Assembly: GCA_001780165.1 (NCBI GenBank)
Contig: MFFQ01000023.1
Location: 69,215 to 110,892, forward strand
Direction of reading: 5' to 3'
Origin: Candidatus Eisenbacteria bacterium RBG_16_71_46
GTDB lineage: Bacteria; Eisenbacteria; RBG-16-71-46
Length of the DNA stretch: 41,678 bases
Shown piece by piece: positions 31,590 through 40,342 of the stretch; position 1 is the stretch's first letter; each line of letters opens with the position of its first letter. Under the pieces are notes generated by a model that saw nothing but the letters and a program-made list of their open reading frames with translations, did no database searches and had not been told where the DNA came from. The translations under genes and the position numbers were made by a program.

Positions 31590-31653
31590 CATGCGACTGC
31601 CATCCTCTCCGCCGCCCGTCCCTCGAGCGCCTGTGGCCCATCGAACCCGCGCG

Positions 31654-32328
31654 ATGCATCGAAATCTCAGGCTGAGCGTCGTCATCCCCTGTTACAACGA
31701 GGAGGATGGCGTTCGCGAGGTCATCGGCCGCATGCCCGCCTCCGTGGACGAGGTGGTGGTCGTGGACAACAACTGCACCGACCGGACCGCCGAGGTCGCG
31801 CGCGCATTGGGCGCGCGCGTGGTCGAGGAGCGCACCCCCGGGTACGGGGCCGCCTACAAGGCGGGTCTGCGCGCCGCGACCGGGGATGTCATCATCACGC
31901 TGGACGGCGACGGCACCTACCCGCCGGAGCGGATCGAGCAGCTGGTCGACACCCTCCTCGACCGGAATTGGGACTTCCTCTCGGCGTGCCGCTTTCCGCT
32001 GACCGATTCCCGGGCGATGAGCTTCACCAACCGTCTGGGCAACTGGGTGCTGACCGCGGGGACGGCGTTGCTGTTCTTCCGGCGCATCCGGGACAGCCAG
32101 TCCGGGATGTGGGTGTTCCGGCGGCCGCTGCTCGAGCGCCTGCACCTGACCTCCGACGGCATGGCCTTCAGCGAGGAGATCAAGATCGAGGCCTTGCTGC
32201 GGGGCTATCGCTTCGGCGAGGCGCATATCCCCTACGGCGCGCGGATCGGAGAGGTGAAGCTCCAGAAGTGGCGGGACGGTTGGAGTAACCTCCAGTTCCT
32301 GGTGCGCAAGCGCTTCGGCTGGGTATGA
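31654..32328 (+). CDS. Glycosyltransferase family 2
   Basis: A 224-residue GT-A enzyme: LSVVIPCYNEEDGVREVIGR, VVVDNNCTDRTAEVA, GYGAAYKAGLRAATG, ITLDGDGTYPPERIEQL with the metal D-x-D, ACRFPLTD, and SGMWVFRRPLLERL. It is short, close to DPM1-like or undecaprenyl-phosphate sugar synthases without a membrane anchor. The ATG at 31654 puts the first beta strand seven residues in; the frame is open far upstream but without protein-like content. It starts block D and is coupled by ATGA to the next gene. Confidence 0.85.
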   Translation: MHRNLRLSVVIPCYNEEDGVREVIGRMPASVDEVVVVDNNCTDRTAEVARALGARVVEERTPGYGAAYKAGLRAATGDVIITLDGDGTYPPERIEQLVDTLLDRNWDFLSACRFPLTDSRAMSFTNRLGNWVLTAGTALLFFRRIRDSQSGMWVFRRPLLERLHLTSDGMAFSEEIKIEALLRGYRFGEAHIPYGARIGEVKLQKWRDGWSNLQFLVRKRFGWV

Positions 32329-33773
32329 GCGTGCCCGCATCGTCCGCGCGCCCGTGGGCCCGGCTCCGGGGCCTGCCGTGGGACTCCCTGATCGGCGCCC
32401 TGGTCATCATCGGCGTCGGCGTCGTGATCGGCAGGCAGTACCTCCTGCCGGACAAGCGGATGCTCGCGGTCATGTTCGCCGCGCTGGTGTTCGGCATCGC
32501 CTGGCGCGTCGACATCATATGGGGATTGGGCCTGCTGGTGCTCTCCATTCCGTATCCCCGCGGCACCGTGTTCGGCAACAGCAACGTCGCGATCATCCTG
32601 CTGCTGCTGGTCATCTGGCTGCTTCGCGTCTCCCAGCGGCAGGCCGCGCTACCGCAGCGAACACCGCTCGACGTCCCGTTGGTCGGGCTGCTGATCGCCT
32701 ACATCGTGTCGTTCTACAACGTCCAGAACGCCCACGACCTCAACTTCGCGTTCCAGAACCTGCAGCTCGTGGTCGCGGGCATCTTCTTCTACTACCTCAT
32801 CGTCAACACCGTCCGCTCCGAGCGGAATCTGAGGCGCTTTCACATGTTTCAGGTGGCGTCCCTCGTCACCATCTGCCTGCTGGCGATCTACGAGGTCGGC
32901 CACCCGGGCGCGACGGTCATCCCGGGGTGGATCCACTTTCCCGGGGAGGTGAGCAGCGAGGGCGTCACGGTTCACGGCACTCGCGTGGGGGGGCCCTTCT
33001 TCGACTACGAGTTGCTCTCCGAGTTCTGCGCCATCAGCCTGCTTCTGGTCGCCTTCCTGCTCGTGCGCGCCCGCTCCGCAACGCGCCGCGTGCTGCTCTC
33101 GTCGATCTTCCTGCTGAACACTTTCGTGTTGTTCGCCACCGTGACACGCGGCTCGATCGTCTCCTTGGCGGTGGCCATGGGCTACCTGATCTGGGCGTTG
33201 AGACGGCGGATCCGGCTGATTCCGTTCACCGGCATCGCGGCGTCCGTCGTGGGGCTGTTCCTGTTGATGAACTACTTCGTCGCCACCTACACGCAGTCGG
33301 GAGACTTGATCGGGCGGCTGCTCGCCACGGAGGTCAAGGGGATCGTGCCGGAGGGCCGCAGCCGGGCCTGGGCCGACGGCTGGGAGCGCTTCCTCCAGCA
33401 TCCGATCATCGGACACGGGCCCTTCTACTCGTCGCAGACCGGTGTCCGCACGTGGTTTTGGCCGCACAACGGCTACCTCTACATCGCCAATCTGGTCGGC
33501 TCGGTGGGCCTGGCCTTCTACTTGTGGATCATCGGCAAGCTGTGGCTGGTTTCGAGGCCGCTGGTGGACGGGCTCAACGACCCCAGCTACGCCAAGTCGT
33601 TCCTGACCATTGCCCACGCGCAGCTCATCCTGTTCATCATCGACCAGTCGAAGATCGACTTCCTGCGCAACGAGATCTACCAGTTCGAGGTCTGGATCCT
33701 GTTCGCCTCGATCGTCGCCGCCCACCAGGTGGCACGGAACGAGCGGGCGGCGCGCGTGCCGGCGGCGCCGTGA
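32325..33773 (+). CDS. O-antigen ligase/polymerase-type (Wzy-like) membrane protein
   Basis: A 482-residue protein with about 11-12 membrane helices. A long periplasmic loop includes RSRAWADGWERFLQHPIIGHGPF and WPHNGYLYIANLVGSVGLAFYLW, which is the Wzy_C/O-antigen ligase pattern (G-x-R...W...HN-Y-L...G-xG). ATVTRGSIVSLAVAMGYLIW is the conserved R-S/G-S helix. Either polymerase (Wzy) or ligase (WaaL) activity is possible; next to the flippase and initiating transferase, Wzy is favoured. The ATG overlaps the GT2 stop (ATGA). Confidence 0.85.
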   Translation: MSVPASSARPWARLRGLPWDSLIGALVIIGVGVVIGRQYLLPDKRMLAVMFAALVFGIAWRVDIIWGLGLLVLSIPYPRGTVFGNSNVAIILLLLVIWLLRVSQRQAALPQRTPLDVPLVGLLIAYIVSFYNVQNAHDLNFAFQNLQLVVAGIFFYYLIVNTVRSERNLRRFHMFQVASLVTICLLAIYEVGHPGATVIPGWIHFPGEVSSEGVTVHGTRVGGPFFDYELLSEFCAISLLLVAFLLVRARSATRRVLLSSIFLLNTFVLFATVTRGSIVSLAVAMGYLIWALRRRIRLIPFTGIAASVVGLFLLMNYFVATYTQSGDLIGRLLATEVKGIVPEGRSRAWADGWERFLQHPIIGHGPFYSSQTGVRTWFWPHNGYLYIANLVGSVGLAFYLWIIGKLWLVSRPLVDGLNDPSYAKSFLTIAHAQLILFIIDQSKIDFLRNEIYQFEVWILFASIVAAHQVARNERAARVPAAP

Positions 33774-33840
33774 ACCGCGGCCGGCCCGGGCTCGGCGCCA
33801 TCGACGCGCGATCGCCCACGCCCACGAGGGCTCCCCGCTG

Positions 33841-35769
33841 ATGTGCGGGTTCGCCGCGTACTTCCACCCCGGGGGGCTCCCGCCCGAAGCCGCCTGGCTC
33901 GAGGCGGCGGCGTCCGCCCTCGCCCACCGCGGGCCGGATGAGGCCCGGGTGCACGTCGAGCCGGGCCTGGGGTTCGCCTTCCGGCGACTGTCGATCGTCG
34001 ACGTCGCCCATGGCTCACAGCCGCTGTGGAACGAGGACGGCACGATCGGGATCGTCTACAACGGCGAGGTCTACAACCACGCCGAGCTGCGCCGCGAGCT
34101 GGCCCCCTCGGGTCATCGGTTCCGCACCGAGAGCGACACCGAGTGCATCGTCCACGGTTACGAGCAGTGGGGCGAGGACTGCGTCCTGCGCCTGCGCGGC
34201 ATGTTCGCCTTCGCGTTGTGGGACCGCCCGCGCGGCCGCCTGTTCTGCGCGCGCGACCGGATCGGCATCAAGCCCCTCTACCACACCCGGGCGAACGGCG
34301 CCTTCGTCTGCGCGTCCGAGATCAAGGCACTGTTCGAGTTCCCCGGCGTGCGGCGCGCGGTGCGGCTGCCGGGGGTGGTCGAGCACCTCTCGCTGCGCTA
34401 CTCGGCCGGGCCTCACACCTTGTTCGAGGGCGTCGAGAAGCTGCTCCCCGCGCACCATCTCGCGGTCGGGGACCGCGGCGCCGCGCCGCGCCGCTACTGG
34501 CAGGTGGCCTACGAGCCCAAGCAGCGGATCGACGGCACCGAGGCGCTCGGCGAGCTGGAGCGGCGCCTCACCGAATCGGTGCGCATGCGGCTGATGAGCG
34601 AGGTGCCGCTCGGCGCGCTGCTCTCGGGCGGGGTGGACTCGAGCGTGGTCGTCGCGCTGATGAGCCGCCTGCTCGCGCGCCCGGTCCAGACCTTCGCCGT
34701 CGGTTTCGACGCCCCCGGCCCCTACAGCGAGCTGCCCTTCGCCCGGCGGGTGGCTGGAGCACTCGGCACCGAGCACCGGGAGATCGTCGTCGGCGCCGCC
34801 GATCTCGAACGCGAGCTGCCCTCGCTGGTCTGGCATCAGGACGAGCCGGTCTCCGAGCCCGCGGCGATCCCCACCTATCTGGTGTCGCAGCTCGCGCGCG
34901 AGACGGTGACGGTGGTGCTCACCGGCGAGGGGGGCGACGAGCTGTTCGCCGGATATCCCAAGTATGCCGTGGATCCCCTCGCGCGCCTCCTCGCCGCGCT
35001 TCCCGCAGGACCGCGCGACGCCTTGCTCAAGCACGGCGCCGACCGCCTGCCCTTCCGATTCCGCAAGCTGCAGGTGGTCGCCCGCAGCGCGCGCTTCCGT
35101 CTCGAGTCCGAGCGATTCGCCGCCTGGTTCGCCGGATTCGCCGGCGAGGAGCGCGACCTCCTGCTCGGACCGGCGTTGCGCGAGCACGCCGCCGCGGGGG
35201 CGAGCGCCTTCGGCCGCGTCCTCGCCGAGAGCGCGGCGCGCCGCCCGCTCGACCGCATGCTCGACGCCGACCTCCGGCTATGGCTGCCGGACGACCTGTT
35301 GATGAAGATGGACAAGATGAGCATGGCGGCCTCGGTCGAAGCCCGAGTGCCGCTGCTCGATCATCCGCTGGTCGAGTGGGCGGCGACGCTCCCCGACCGC
35401 TGCAAGCTCGACGGCCTCCACGGCAAGGTGCTGCTCAAGCAGCTCGCGCGGACGCTGGTGCCGCGCGAGGTGGTGGACCGTCCCAAGGTGGGGTTCACGG
35501 TGCCGCTTGCGCCGTGGTTCCGCGGACCCCTGCGCGGGCTCCTGGCCGACACCCTGCTGTCGCCGGCCTGCCTGTCCCGCGGCTACTACGACCCGGTCCG
35601 CCTGCGCGCCTACGTGGACGACCATGTATCCGGCCGGCGCGACCGCAGCCGCGAGCTGTGGACGCTGCTCACGCTCGAGCTGTGGCACCGGATGTTCATC
35701 GACCGCTCGCCCGCCCGCCCCGCGGCCTACGTCCCGCCCGCGCGGCTCGCGGCCGGGGCGGGCTCATGA
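33841..35769 (+). CDS. Asparagine synthase-like glutamine amidotransferase
   Basis: A 642-residue protein of the AsnB family. The glutaminase domain has the nucleophile Cys2 (MCGFAAYF), RRLSIVD, YNGEVYNHAELR and SDTECIVHGYEQWGED. The synthetase domain has the ATP loop SGGVDSS (262-268), TGEGGDELFAGYPKY and DKMSMAASVEARVPLLDH. In polysaccharide loci, relatives amidate or modify sugar acids or act in undefined steps, and one such branch belongs to exosortase A loci; free asparagine synthesis is also possible. The ATG at 33841 is fixed by the need for Cys2. Sixty-seven bases separate it from the preceding gene. Confidence 0.9.
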   Translation: MCGFAAYFHPGGLPPEAAWLEAAASALAHRGPDEARVHVEPGLGFAFRRLSIVDVAHGSQPLWNEDGTIGIVYNGEVYNHAELRRELAPSGHRFRTESDTECIVHGYEQWGEDCVLRLRGMFAFALWDRPRGRLFCARDRIGIKPLYHTRANGAFVCASEIKALFEFPGVRRAVRLPGVVEHLSLRYSAGPHTLFEGVEKLLPAHHLAVGDRGAAPRRYWQVAYEPKQRIDGTEALGELERRLTESVRMRLMSEVPLGALLSGGVDSSVVVALMSRLLARPVQTFAVGFDAPGPYSELPFARRVAGALGTEHREIVVGAADLERELPSLVWHQDEPVSEPAAIPTYLVSQLARETVTVVLTGEGGDELFAGYPKYAVDPLARLLAALPAGPRDALLKHGADRLPFRFRKLQVVARSARFRLESERFAAWFAGFAGEERDLLLGPALREHAAAGASAFGRVLAESAARRPLDRMLDADLRLWLPDDLLMKMDKMSMAASVEARVPLLDHPLVEWAATLPDRCKLDGLHGKVLLKQLARTLVPREVVDRPKVGFTVPLAPWFRGPLRGLLADTLLSPACLSRGYYDPVRLRAYVDDHVSGRRDRSRELWTLLTLELWHRMFIDRSPARPAAYVPPARLAAGAGS

Positions 35770-35939
35770 CGGTCCAACGCGGGGCGGCGCGCATGCCGCC
35801 GCGTTTGGCGCCGACGCCGGCGATCGCCGGCCGCGTCCGCAGCGGCGAGGAGGCCCAGGCTGGGAGCCACACGTGTCGCCCCCGGACCCGGCGCGGGCCG
35901 CGTCGTCCGCCGCGGGATGCCGGCGCCTTCAGCGCGTAG
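35766..35939 (+). CDS. Doubtful 57-codon ORF overlapping the asnB-type stop
   Basis: An ATG at 35766 overlaps the preceding stop as ATGA, as real genes here do, and runs 57 codons. The product is rich in Arg, Pro and Ala (MTVQRGAARMPPRLAPTPAI at its start) with no recognised domain, so it may be chance in GC-rich spacer. The same interval holds a perfect 16-base palindrome. No function is proposed. Confidence 0.2.
   Translation: MTVQRGAARMPPRLAPTPAIAGRVRSGEEAQAGSHTCRPRTRRGPRRPPRDAGAFSA
35816..35831. repeat. Perfect 16-base palindrome
   Basis: GCCGGCGATCGCCGGC reads the same on both strands, in the gap (35770-35951) before the FemAB-like gene. It could be a regulator site or chance in GC-rich DNA; it lacks a T-tract. 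Confidence 0.5.
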
Positions 35940-35951
35940 GCGGATGAGCCG

Positions 35952-36977
35952 ATGATCAGCGTGCGCCGGTTCGCGGAGTCCGATCGGGAACGCTGGGACG
36001 GCTACGTCGCCCGAACCCCCAACTCGCATTTCGCTCATCGGACCGGGTGGAAGCGGCTGGTCGAGGAGAGCTACGGTTGCCGGAGCCACTACTGGATCGC
36101 GGAGGACGGAGGCGACGTCCGCGGGGTGCTGCCGCTGTTCGAGAAGCGTGGGCCGGGGTCGGGGCGCAGTCTGTTTTCGCCGCCGGGCGGCCTCCTCGCG
36201 GAGGACGAGCCGACGGCGCAGGCGTTGCTGGCGCCCGCCGTGGAACTGTTGCGGCGCGAGCGCTGGGATCTGATCGAGCTGCGCGACCAGCGCCACCGCT
36301 GGCCCGACCTGGCCACGGTCGAGGAGCACGTCACGATGGAGCTGGCCCTCGAGCCAGACGCGGAGCGGCAGTGGCAGGGCTTCGGCGCCAAGCTGCGCAA
36401 CCAGATTCGCAAGGGACAGAAGTCCGGCGTCACGGCCCGCTGGGGACCGGAGGGCCTGGCGGACTTCCACCACGTGCTGCTCGAAAACATGCGCGACCTC
36501 GGAACCCCGATCCTCGGCCCCGACTATTTTCAACGCGCGCTGGAGCGGCTGGCGCCCGAGGCCGAGATCCTCGTCGTCGACGTCGAGGGTCGGCCGGTCG
36601 GCGCGATGTTCCTGGTCGCGCACGGCGACACGTTCTCGGATCCCTGGGCGTCGTCGCTGCGGCGCTTCTTCGACCGCTGCCCCAACCAACTCCTCTATTG
36701 GGAGGCGATCCGTCACGCCATCGCGCGGGGCTTCAAGCGCTTCGATTTCGGCCGCAGCCAGCCCGACTCGGGCACCTACCGGTTCAAGGAACAGTGGGGT
36801 GCGCGGCCGGTCAGGCTCTACTATCAGTATGTGCTGGGGCGCGCCCAGGCTCCGCCCACGCTCGAAGCACAGAAGCGCTCGTTCGACCTCGCGGTGCGCC
36901 TGTGGCGGCTGCTGCCGATCCCGGTGGCCGGCGTCCTGGGTCCGCTGGTGCGGCGGCTGTTTCCGGAGGCGCTGTGA
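35952..36977 (+). CDS. FemAB-family protein (exosortase-locus type), GNAT fold
   Basis: A 341-residue protein made of two GNAT-like halves. Segments such as HFAHRTGWKRLVEESYG, HYWIAEDGGDVRGVLPLFEK, KLRNQIRKGQKSGV, MRDLGTPILGPDYFQRAL, LLYWEAIRHAIARGFKRFDF and GRSQPDSGTYRFKEQWG closely follow the FemAB-like proteins found with XrtA/PEP-CTERM systems (TIGR03019 type). FemAB proteins use aminoacyl-tRNA to add amino acids to peptidoglycan; these relatives probably add an aminoacyl or acyl group to a polysaccharide or lipid intermediate, but this is unproven. Start ATG 35952 has only a weak upstream AGG. Confidence 0.85.
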   Translation: MISVRRFAESDRERWDGYVARTPNSHFAHRTGWKRLVEESYGCRSHYWIAEDGGDVRGVLPLFEKRGPGSGRSLFSPPGGLLAEDEPTAQALLAPAVELLRRERWDLIELRDQRHRWPDLATVEEHVTMELALEPDAERQWQGFGAKLRNQIRKGQKSGVTARWGPEGLADFHHVLLENMRDLGTPILGPDYFQRALERLAPEAEILVVDVEGRPVGAMFLVAHGDTFSDPWASSLRRFFDRCPNQLLYWEAIRHAIARGFKRFDFGRSQPDSGTYRFKEQWGARPVRLYYQYVLGRAQAPPTLEAQKRSFDLAVRLWRLLPIPVAGVLGPLVRRLFPEAL

Positions 36978-37014
36978 GACGCGGCGTGCCGGCGCTGTGC
37001 TACGGAGGTCGCCC

Positions 37015-37521
37015 GTGAACCTGCGGATCACCCGGCGCACGGACCGGAAGGAATACGAGCGGCGCATCGCGCCGCGCGGCCTGCTGCGCATCCTGCTCCA
37101 GAAGACGCTGCACATCCTCGCCCGCTTCTGCATTCACGGGGGCTTGCGGATCGTGCTCTACCGCATGATGGGCGTGTCGGTCGGGCGCCACGTGTTCATC
37201 GGCCTCGACAGCTACCTCGACGACCAGTTCCCGGAGCTCATCCGGATCGCGGACGACGTCACGATCTCCTTCCGGGTCACGATCTGTGTGCACGACGACG
37301 CGCGCCGGATGGACCGCGTCTCCCCCGGACAACTCGAGGGTACCGTCGCGCCGGTCATCCTCGAGCGCGGCTGCTACCTGGGCGCCGGGTGCCTGCTGCT
37401 GCCCGGCATCACCGTCGGCGAGCGCTCCGTGGTGGGGGCCGGCTCGGTGGTGACGCGCGATGTCCCGCGGGGCAAGGTCGTGGTGGGCATTCCGGCGCGC
37501 GTGGTGAAGGACGTGGATTGA
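37015..37521 (+). CDS. Hexapeptide-repeat acetyltransferase (CysE/LacA type)
   Basis: A 168-residue protein. The N-terminus is basic, followed by LRIVLYRMMGVSVGRHVFIG and a left-handed beta helix: DDVTISFRVTICVHDDAR, PVILERGCYLGAGCLLLPG, ITVGERSVVGAGSVVTRDVPRGKVVVG with the usual closing IPARVVKD. Such enzymes move acetyl groups from acetyl-CoA to sugar hydroxyl or amino groups. The GTG at 37015 is six bases after GGAGG. The stop overlaps the next gene's TTG. It could O-acetylate the polymer's repeat unit. Confidence 0.88.
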   Translation: MNLRITRRTDRKEYERRIAPRGLLRILLQKTLHILARFCIHGGLRIVLYRMMGVSVGRHVFIGLDSYLDDQFPELIRIADDVTISFRVTICVHDDARRMDRVSPGQLEGTVAPVILERGCYLGAGCLLLPGITVGERSVVGAGSVVTRDVPRGKVVVGIPARVVKDVD

Positions 37522-39563
37522 CGCGACCCGCGCGACTCCGGCTGCTCGTGGTGATGAGTGCCGCCCTTCCGCTCGCCGGCGCCCTGCTGCCGGACGTCGC
37601 CGGCGCGTGGGCGCTCTATCCCCTGCTCGGGGTCTTCCCGGGGCTCGCGGCCGCCCGCCTGCTGCCGCTCGAGCGCACCCCTTTCGCGCGGCTCGCGCTC
37701 GGGCTCGCCGCGGCGCCGCTGGTGAGCGCCACCGCGGGGTGGACGCTGTGCGCCGCGGGCGTGCCGCTTGCCGCAGCCGCGCGGCTGGTGGCCGCAGCAG
37801 GCTGGACGGTCTGGGCCGCCCTGGCGTGGCGCGATGCCGCGGGGACCGCCGCACCCGAGCCGGGCGTGCGCTTCGCCGCGCTCTGGGCGGTCGGCGCGGC
37901 GCTGGTGGTGGCGCTGCCGCTGTTCCTCAATCCCTGGTTGCGCGTGTACAGCGACGCCTGGACGCACGCCGGAATCGTCTGGGAGATCGTGGAGCGCGGC
38001 ATCCCTCCGCAGGACCCGCGGTTCGCCGGGCTGGTCCTCAATTACGTCTGGTTCTTCAACCTGTTCATCGCCCTGGCGACGCGGCTCGGCAAGGGCGATC
38101 CGTTCACCGTCATGGCGATCTTCAACAGCGTCAACCTCGCGGTCACCATGGCGGTCGGCTGGGCGCTGGGACGGCGCCTCTGGGGGACCCGTGCCGCGGC
38201 CGGCTGCATGATCCTGCTCGGCGTGGGGTTCAACGCCGGGGCGTGGCTGCTCGTTCCGCTCAAGCTGATCAATGCCGCGCTGGGACGCGACCGCGGCTGG
38301 GCGGAGGTCGTGCGGCTCTTCGGCCAGCTTCACTACTTCGACACCCGCGTGATCTTCGCGCTCACCGCGCCGTTCGCCTATATGGCGAGCTTTCTCGACA
38401 AGTTCCTGGTCGGCACCGCCGTGAGCTACGCCTACCTGCTCATGACCCTCTACCTGTGGGCGCTGGTCGAGTGGACCCGGGCGGGCGGCCGCGCGGCGCT
38501 GGTGTGGGCGGCCTCGGCCGCGGCCGGGATGCTGTTGTTCCATGGGGTGGTCGGCCTTTCGGTCATTCCGGTGATGCTGGGCGCGCTGGCGCTCGCCGCA
38601 CTCGCCCGCCCGCGCTGGACCTGGCTCCCCTCCCGCGGCCGGCTCGCCGGTTTCGCCCTCGCGACGCTCGGCGGCGCGCTCCTCGCCACGCCCTACACGC
38701 TCGCGATCTCGCGCGGCTGGTCTGCGGCGCGCTCCGGGCTCCGCCACTCGTACTTCCGGATCGATCCCTGGATGCTGTGGACGCTCGCCACGACGCTCGC
38801 CGTGGCGCTGTGGTTCGCGCGGCGCCCGATCCGGCGGGCGTTCGCCGAGCGGCGCCCGGATGCGGCCCTGCTCGTCTTCTTCGCCCTCGGCATGGGACTG
38901 TTCGCCGCGGTCGTGTCGCTGCCGCTTTGGAACCACGTCAAGTTCGCCTACGAGATATTCGTCCCGCTGGCGATGCTCGGCGGCGTGGCACTCGAGCCCG
39001 AGCTGAGGGAGTGGACGCGGCGCCGGGGGAAGCCGCTGACGCTGGCGCTGGTGGCACTGGTGTTCGCCGCCCCACCCGCGCTCACCGTCACGGGCTACCT
39101 GGCGGACCGCTCAGGGCGCACGGCGCCGGAGATGAACCTGGCTCCCGGAGAGTCGGCCCTCTACCGCTGGATCCGAGACCAGACCCCCGCGGACGCCGTG
39201 TTCCTGGACAACGATTTCCGCCCCACCATCATGGTGTGGGGCCGGCGCCAGCTGCTGATCGGCACGCGGTCGGGTCCCGAGATGGCGGCGTTTCCCGCGG
39301 GCCAGATCCTGGAGCGGCGTGCGGTCATGGCCGATCTCTACGGTGGCCGCGACAGCCTTGGACGCGATCTCACGCTGCTGCGCGGGCTTCGCAGGCCGGT
39401 CTACGTCCTCATCCGCTCACGGGACTTCCCTCCCGGCGGCGACCTCGAGCCGACGCTCGACCGCGCGCCGGCGGACTTCACGCGCGTCTATGACCACGAC
39501 GGCTTCCTCGTCTATCATCTGAACTCGGTGTCTTCGCCGTCCCCCGGAGAGCACTCGCCATGA
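37518..39563 (+). CDS. Large membrane protein, possible GT-C glycosyltransferase
   Basis: A 681-residue protein with 12 or more membrane helices and a C-terminal soluble region. The first big loop has NPWLRVYSDAWTHAGIVWEI, with an acidic residue before a helix in a GT-C-like place, then VLNYVWFFNLFIALATRLG. The C-terminal region (from about 530: ESALYRWIRDQTPADAVFLD) resembles the soluble tail of PMT/GT39-type proteins. I do not recognise the family further. The TTG at 37518 is taken as start because it overlaps the prior stop (TTGA) and AAGGA lies six bases upstream; GTG 37548/37551 or ATG 37554 are alternatives. Confidence 0.75.
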   Translation: MTRPARLRLLVVMSAALPLAGALLPDVAGAWALYPLLGVFPGLAAARLLPLERTPFARLALGLAAAPLVSATAGWTLCAAGVPLAAAARLVAAAGWTVWAALAWRDAAGTAAPEPGVRFAALWAVGAALVVALPLFLNPWLRVYSDAWTHAGIVWEIVERGIPPQDPRFAGLVLNYVWFFNLFIALATRLGKGDPFTVMAIFNSVNLAVTMAVGWALGRRLWGTRAAAGCMILLGVGFNAGAWLLVPLKLINAALGRDRGWAEVVRLFGQLHYFDTRVIFALTAPFAYMASFLDKFLVGTAVSYAYLLMTLYLWALVEWTRAGGRAALVWAASAAAGMLLFHGVVGLSVIPVMLGALALAALARPRWTWLPSRGRLAGFALATLGGALLATPYTLAISRGWSAARSGLRHSYFRIDPWMLWTLATTLAVALWFARRPIRRAFAERRPDAALLVFFALGMGLFAAVVSLPLWNHVKFAYEIFVPLAMLGGVALEPELREWTRRRGKPLTLALVALVFAAPPALTVTGYLADRSGRTAPEMNLAPGESALYRWIRDQTPADAVFLDNDFRPTIMVWGRRQLLIGTRSGPEMAAFPAGQILERRAVMADLYGGRDSLGRDLTLLRGLRRPVYVLIRSRDFPPGGDLEPTLDRAPADFTRVYDHDGFLVYHLNSVSSPSPGEHSP

Positions 39564-40342
39564 CCGTGCCCGCATCCGAGCCCGCATCCGCCGTCACGCC
39601 GGCGGCCGCCCGGCACGGGACGTCACCCGCCCGGGTCCTGGTCGTGATGCCCGCGTTCAACGAGGAGGCCAGCATCGGGGCCACGCTCGCGAGCATCCGC
39701 TCGGCGATGCACGACGCCGATCTTCTGGTCGTCAACGACTGCTCGGCGGACCGCACCACCGCGGTCGCCGAGGAGGCCGGCGCGCGGGTCGTCGAGCTGC
39801 CCTGCAACCTCGGCTACGGGGGGGCGGTGCAGACCGGCTTCAAGTACGCCCTCGCCCACGGCTACGACGTGGTCGTGCAGATGGACGCCGACGGCCAGCA
39901 CGACCCGGCCTCGGTGCGGGATCTGGTGGCCCCGGTGCTGGCGGACGAGGCCGACGTCGTCATCGGGTCGCGCTTTCTCGGGTCCGTGCGTTATCCGATC
40001 CCGGCACTGCGGCGCCTCGGGATGCGGGTCTTCGGCGTCATCGTGACCTTCGTCACCCGGCGGCGTTTCTCGGATCCGACCTCGGGATACCAGGCGCTCA
40101 ACCGACGCGTGATGGAGTTCTTCGCCCGCGACAACTACCCCAGCGACTTTCCGGACGCCGACACCATCATCCTGCTCGTGCTCGCGGGGTTTCGTGTGCG
40201 CGAGGTCCCGGTCGTCATGCGGGCGCGCACCGCGGGACAGTCCATGCACTCCAATCTCCGGGCCTTCTACTACGTGTCCAAGATGATGCTGGCGATCGTC
40301 ATGGTGCTGCTGCGCCGCAAGATGCTGAGAGCGAAGGACTGA
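39560..40342 (+). CDS. Glycosyltransferase family 2
   Basis: A 260-residue GT-A enzyme with a polar 24-residue N-terminal extension, then ARVLVVMPAFNEEASIGATL, LLVVNDCSADRTTAVA, NLGYGGAVQTGFKYAL, VVQMDADGQHDPASV with metal D-x-D, GSRFLGSVRYPIPALRRLG, and TSGYQALNRRVMEFFA. These features match DPM1/UppS-type GT2 proteins often followed by a DUF2304 gene, as here. ATG overlaps the previous stop (ATGA), and its own stop overlaps the deacetylase ATG. Confidence 0.9.
   Translation: MTVPASEPASAVTPAAARHGTSPARVLVVMPAFNEEASIGATLASIRSAMHDADLLVVNDCSADRTTAVAEEAGARVVELPCNLGYGGAVQTGFKYALAHGYDVVVQMDADGQHDPASVRDLVAPVLADEADVVIGSRFLGSVRYPIPALRRLGMRVFGVIVTFVTRRRFSDPTSGYQALNRRVMEFFARDNYPSDFPDADTIILLVLAGFRVREVPVVMRARTAGQSMHSNLRAFYYVSKMMLAIVMVLLRRKMLRAKD

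Larger units (their letters stand above)
31352..31605. repeat. Imperfect direct repeat at the two divergent promoters
   Basis: Copies at 31352-31373 and 31584-31605 share AGACTCATG and CCATCC at the same spacing, 17 of 22 positions equal. The match extends upstream as CGCTG in both, with two extra bases in the second copy. The first copy overlaps the -10 and probable initiation site of the minus promoter, the second the -10 of the plus promoter. A shared regulator site is possible. Confidence 0.55.
31195..31653. other. Divergent intergenic region between blocks C and D
   Basis: 459 bases with no protein-like frame. It holds two divergent promoter candidates (31362-31391 minus and 31560-31589 plus), an imperfect 22-base direct repeat at each of them, a palindrome CGGAGATGTCTCCG (31285-31298), and a run of nine G (31544-31552). 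No riboswitch or RNA gene is recognised. Confidence 0.65.

Noticed and set aside
31591-31653. Earlier ATG start for the block D GT2 gene
   Set aside because: It would lie at or before the likely transcription start and adds residues with no family match.
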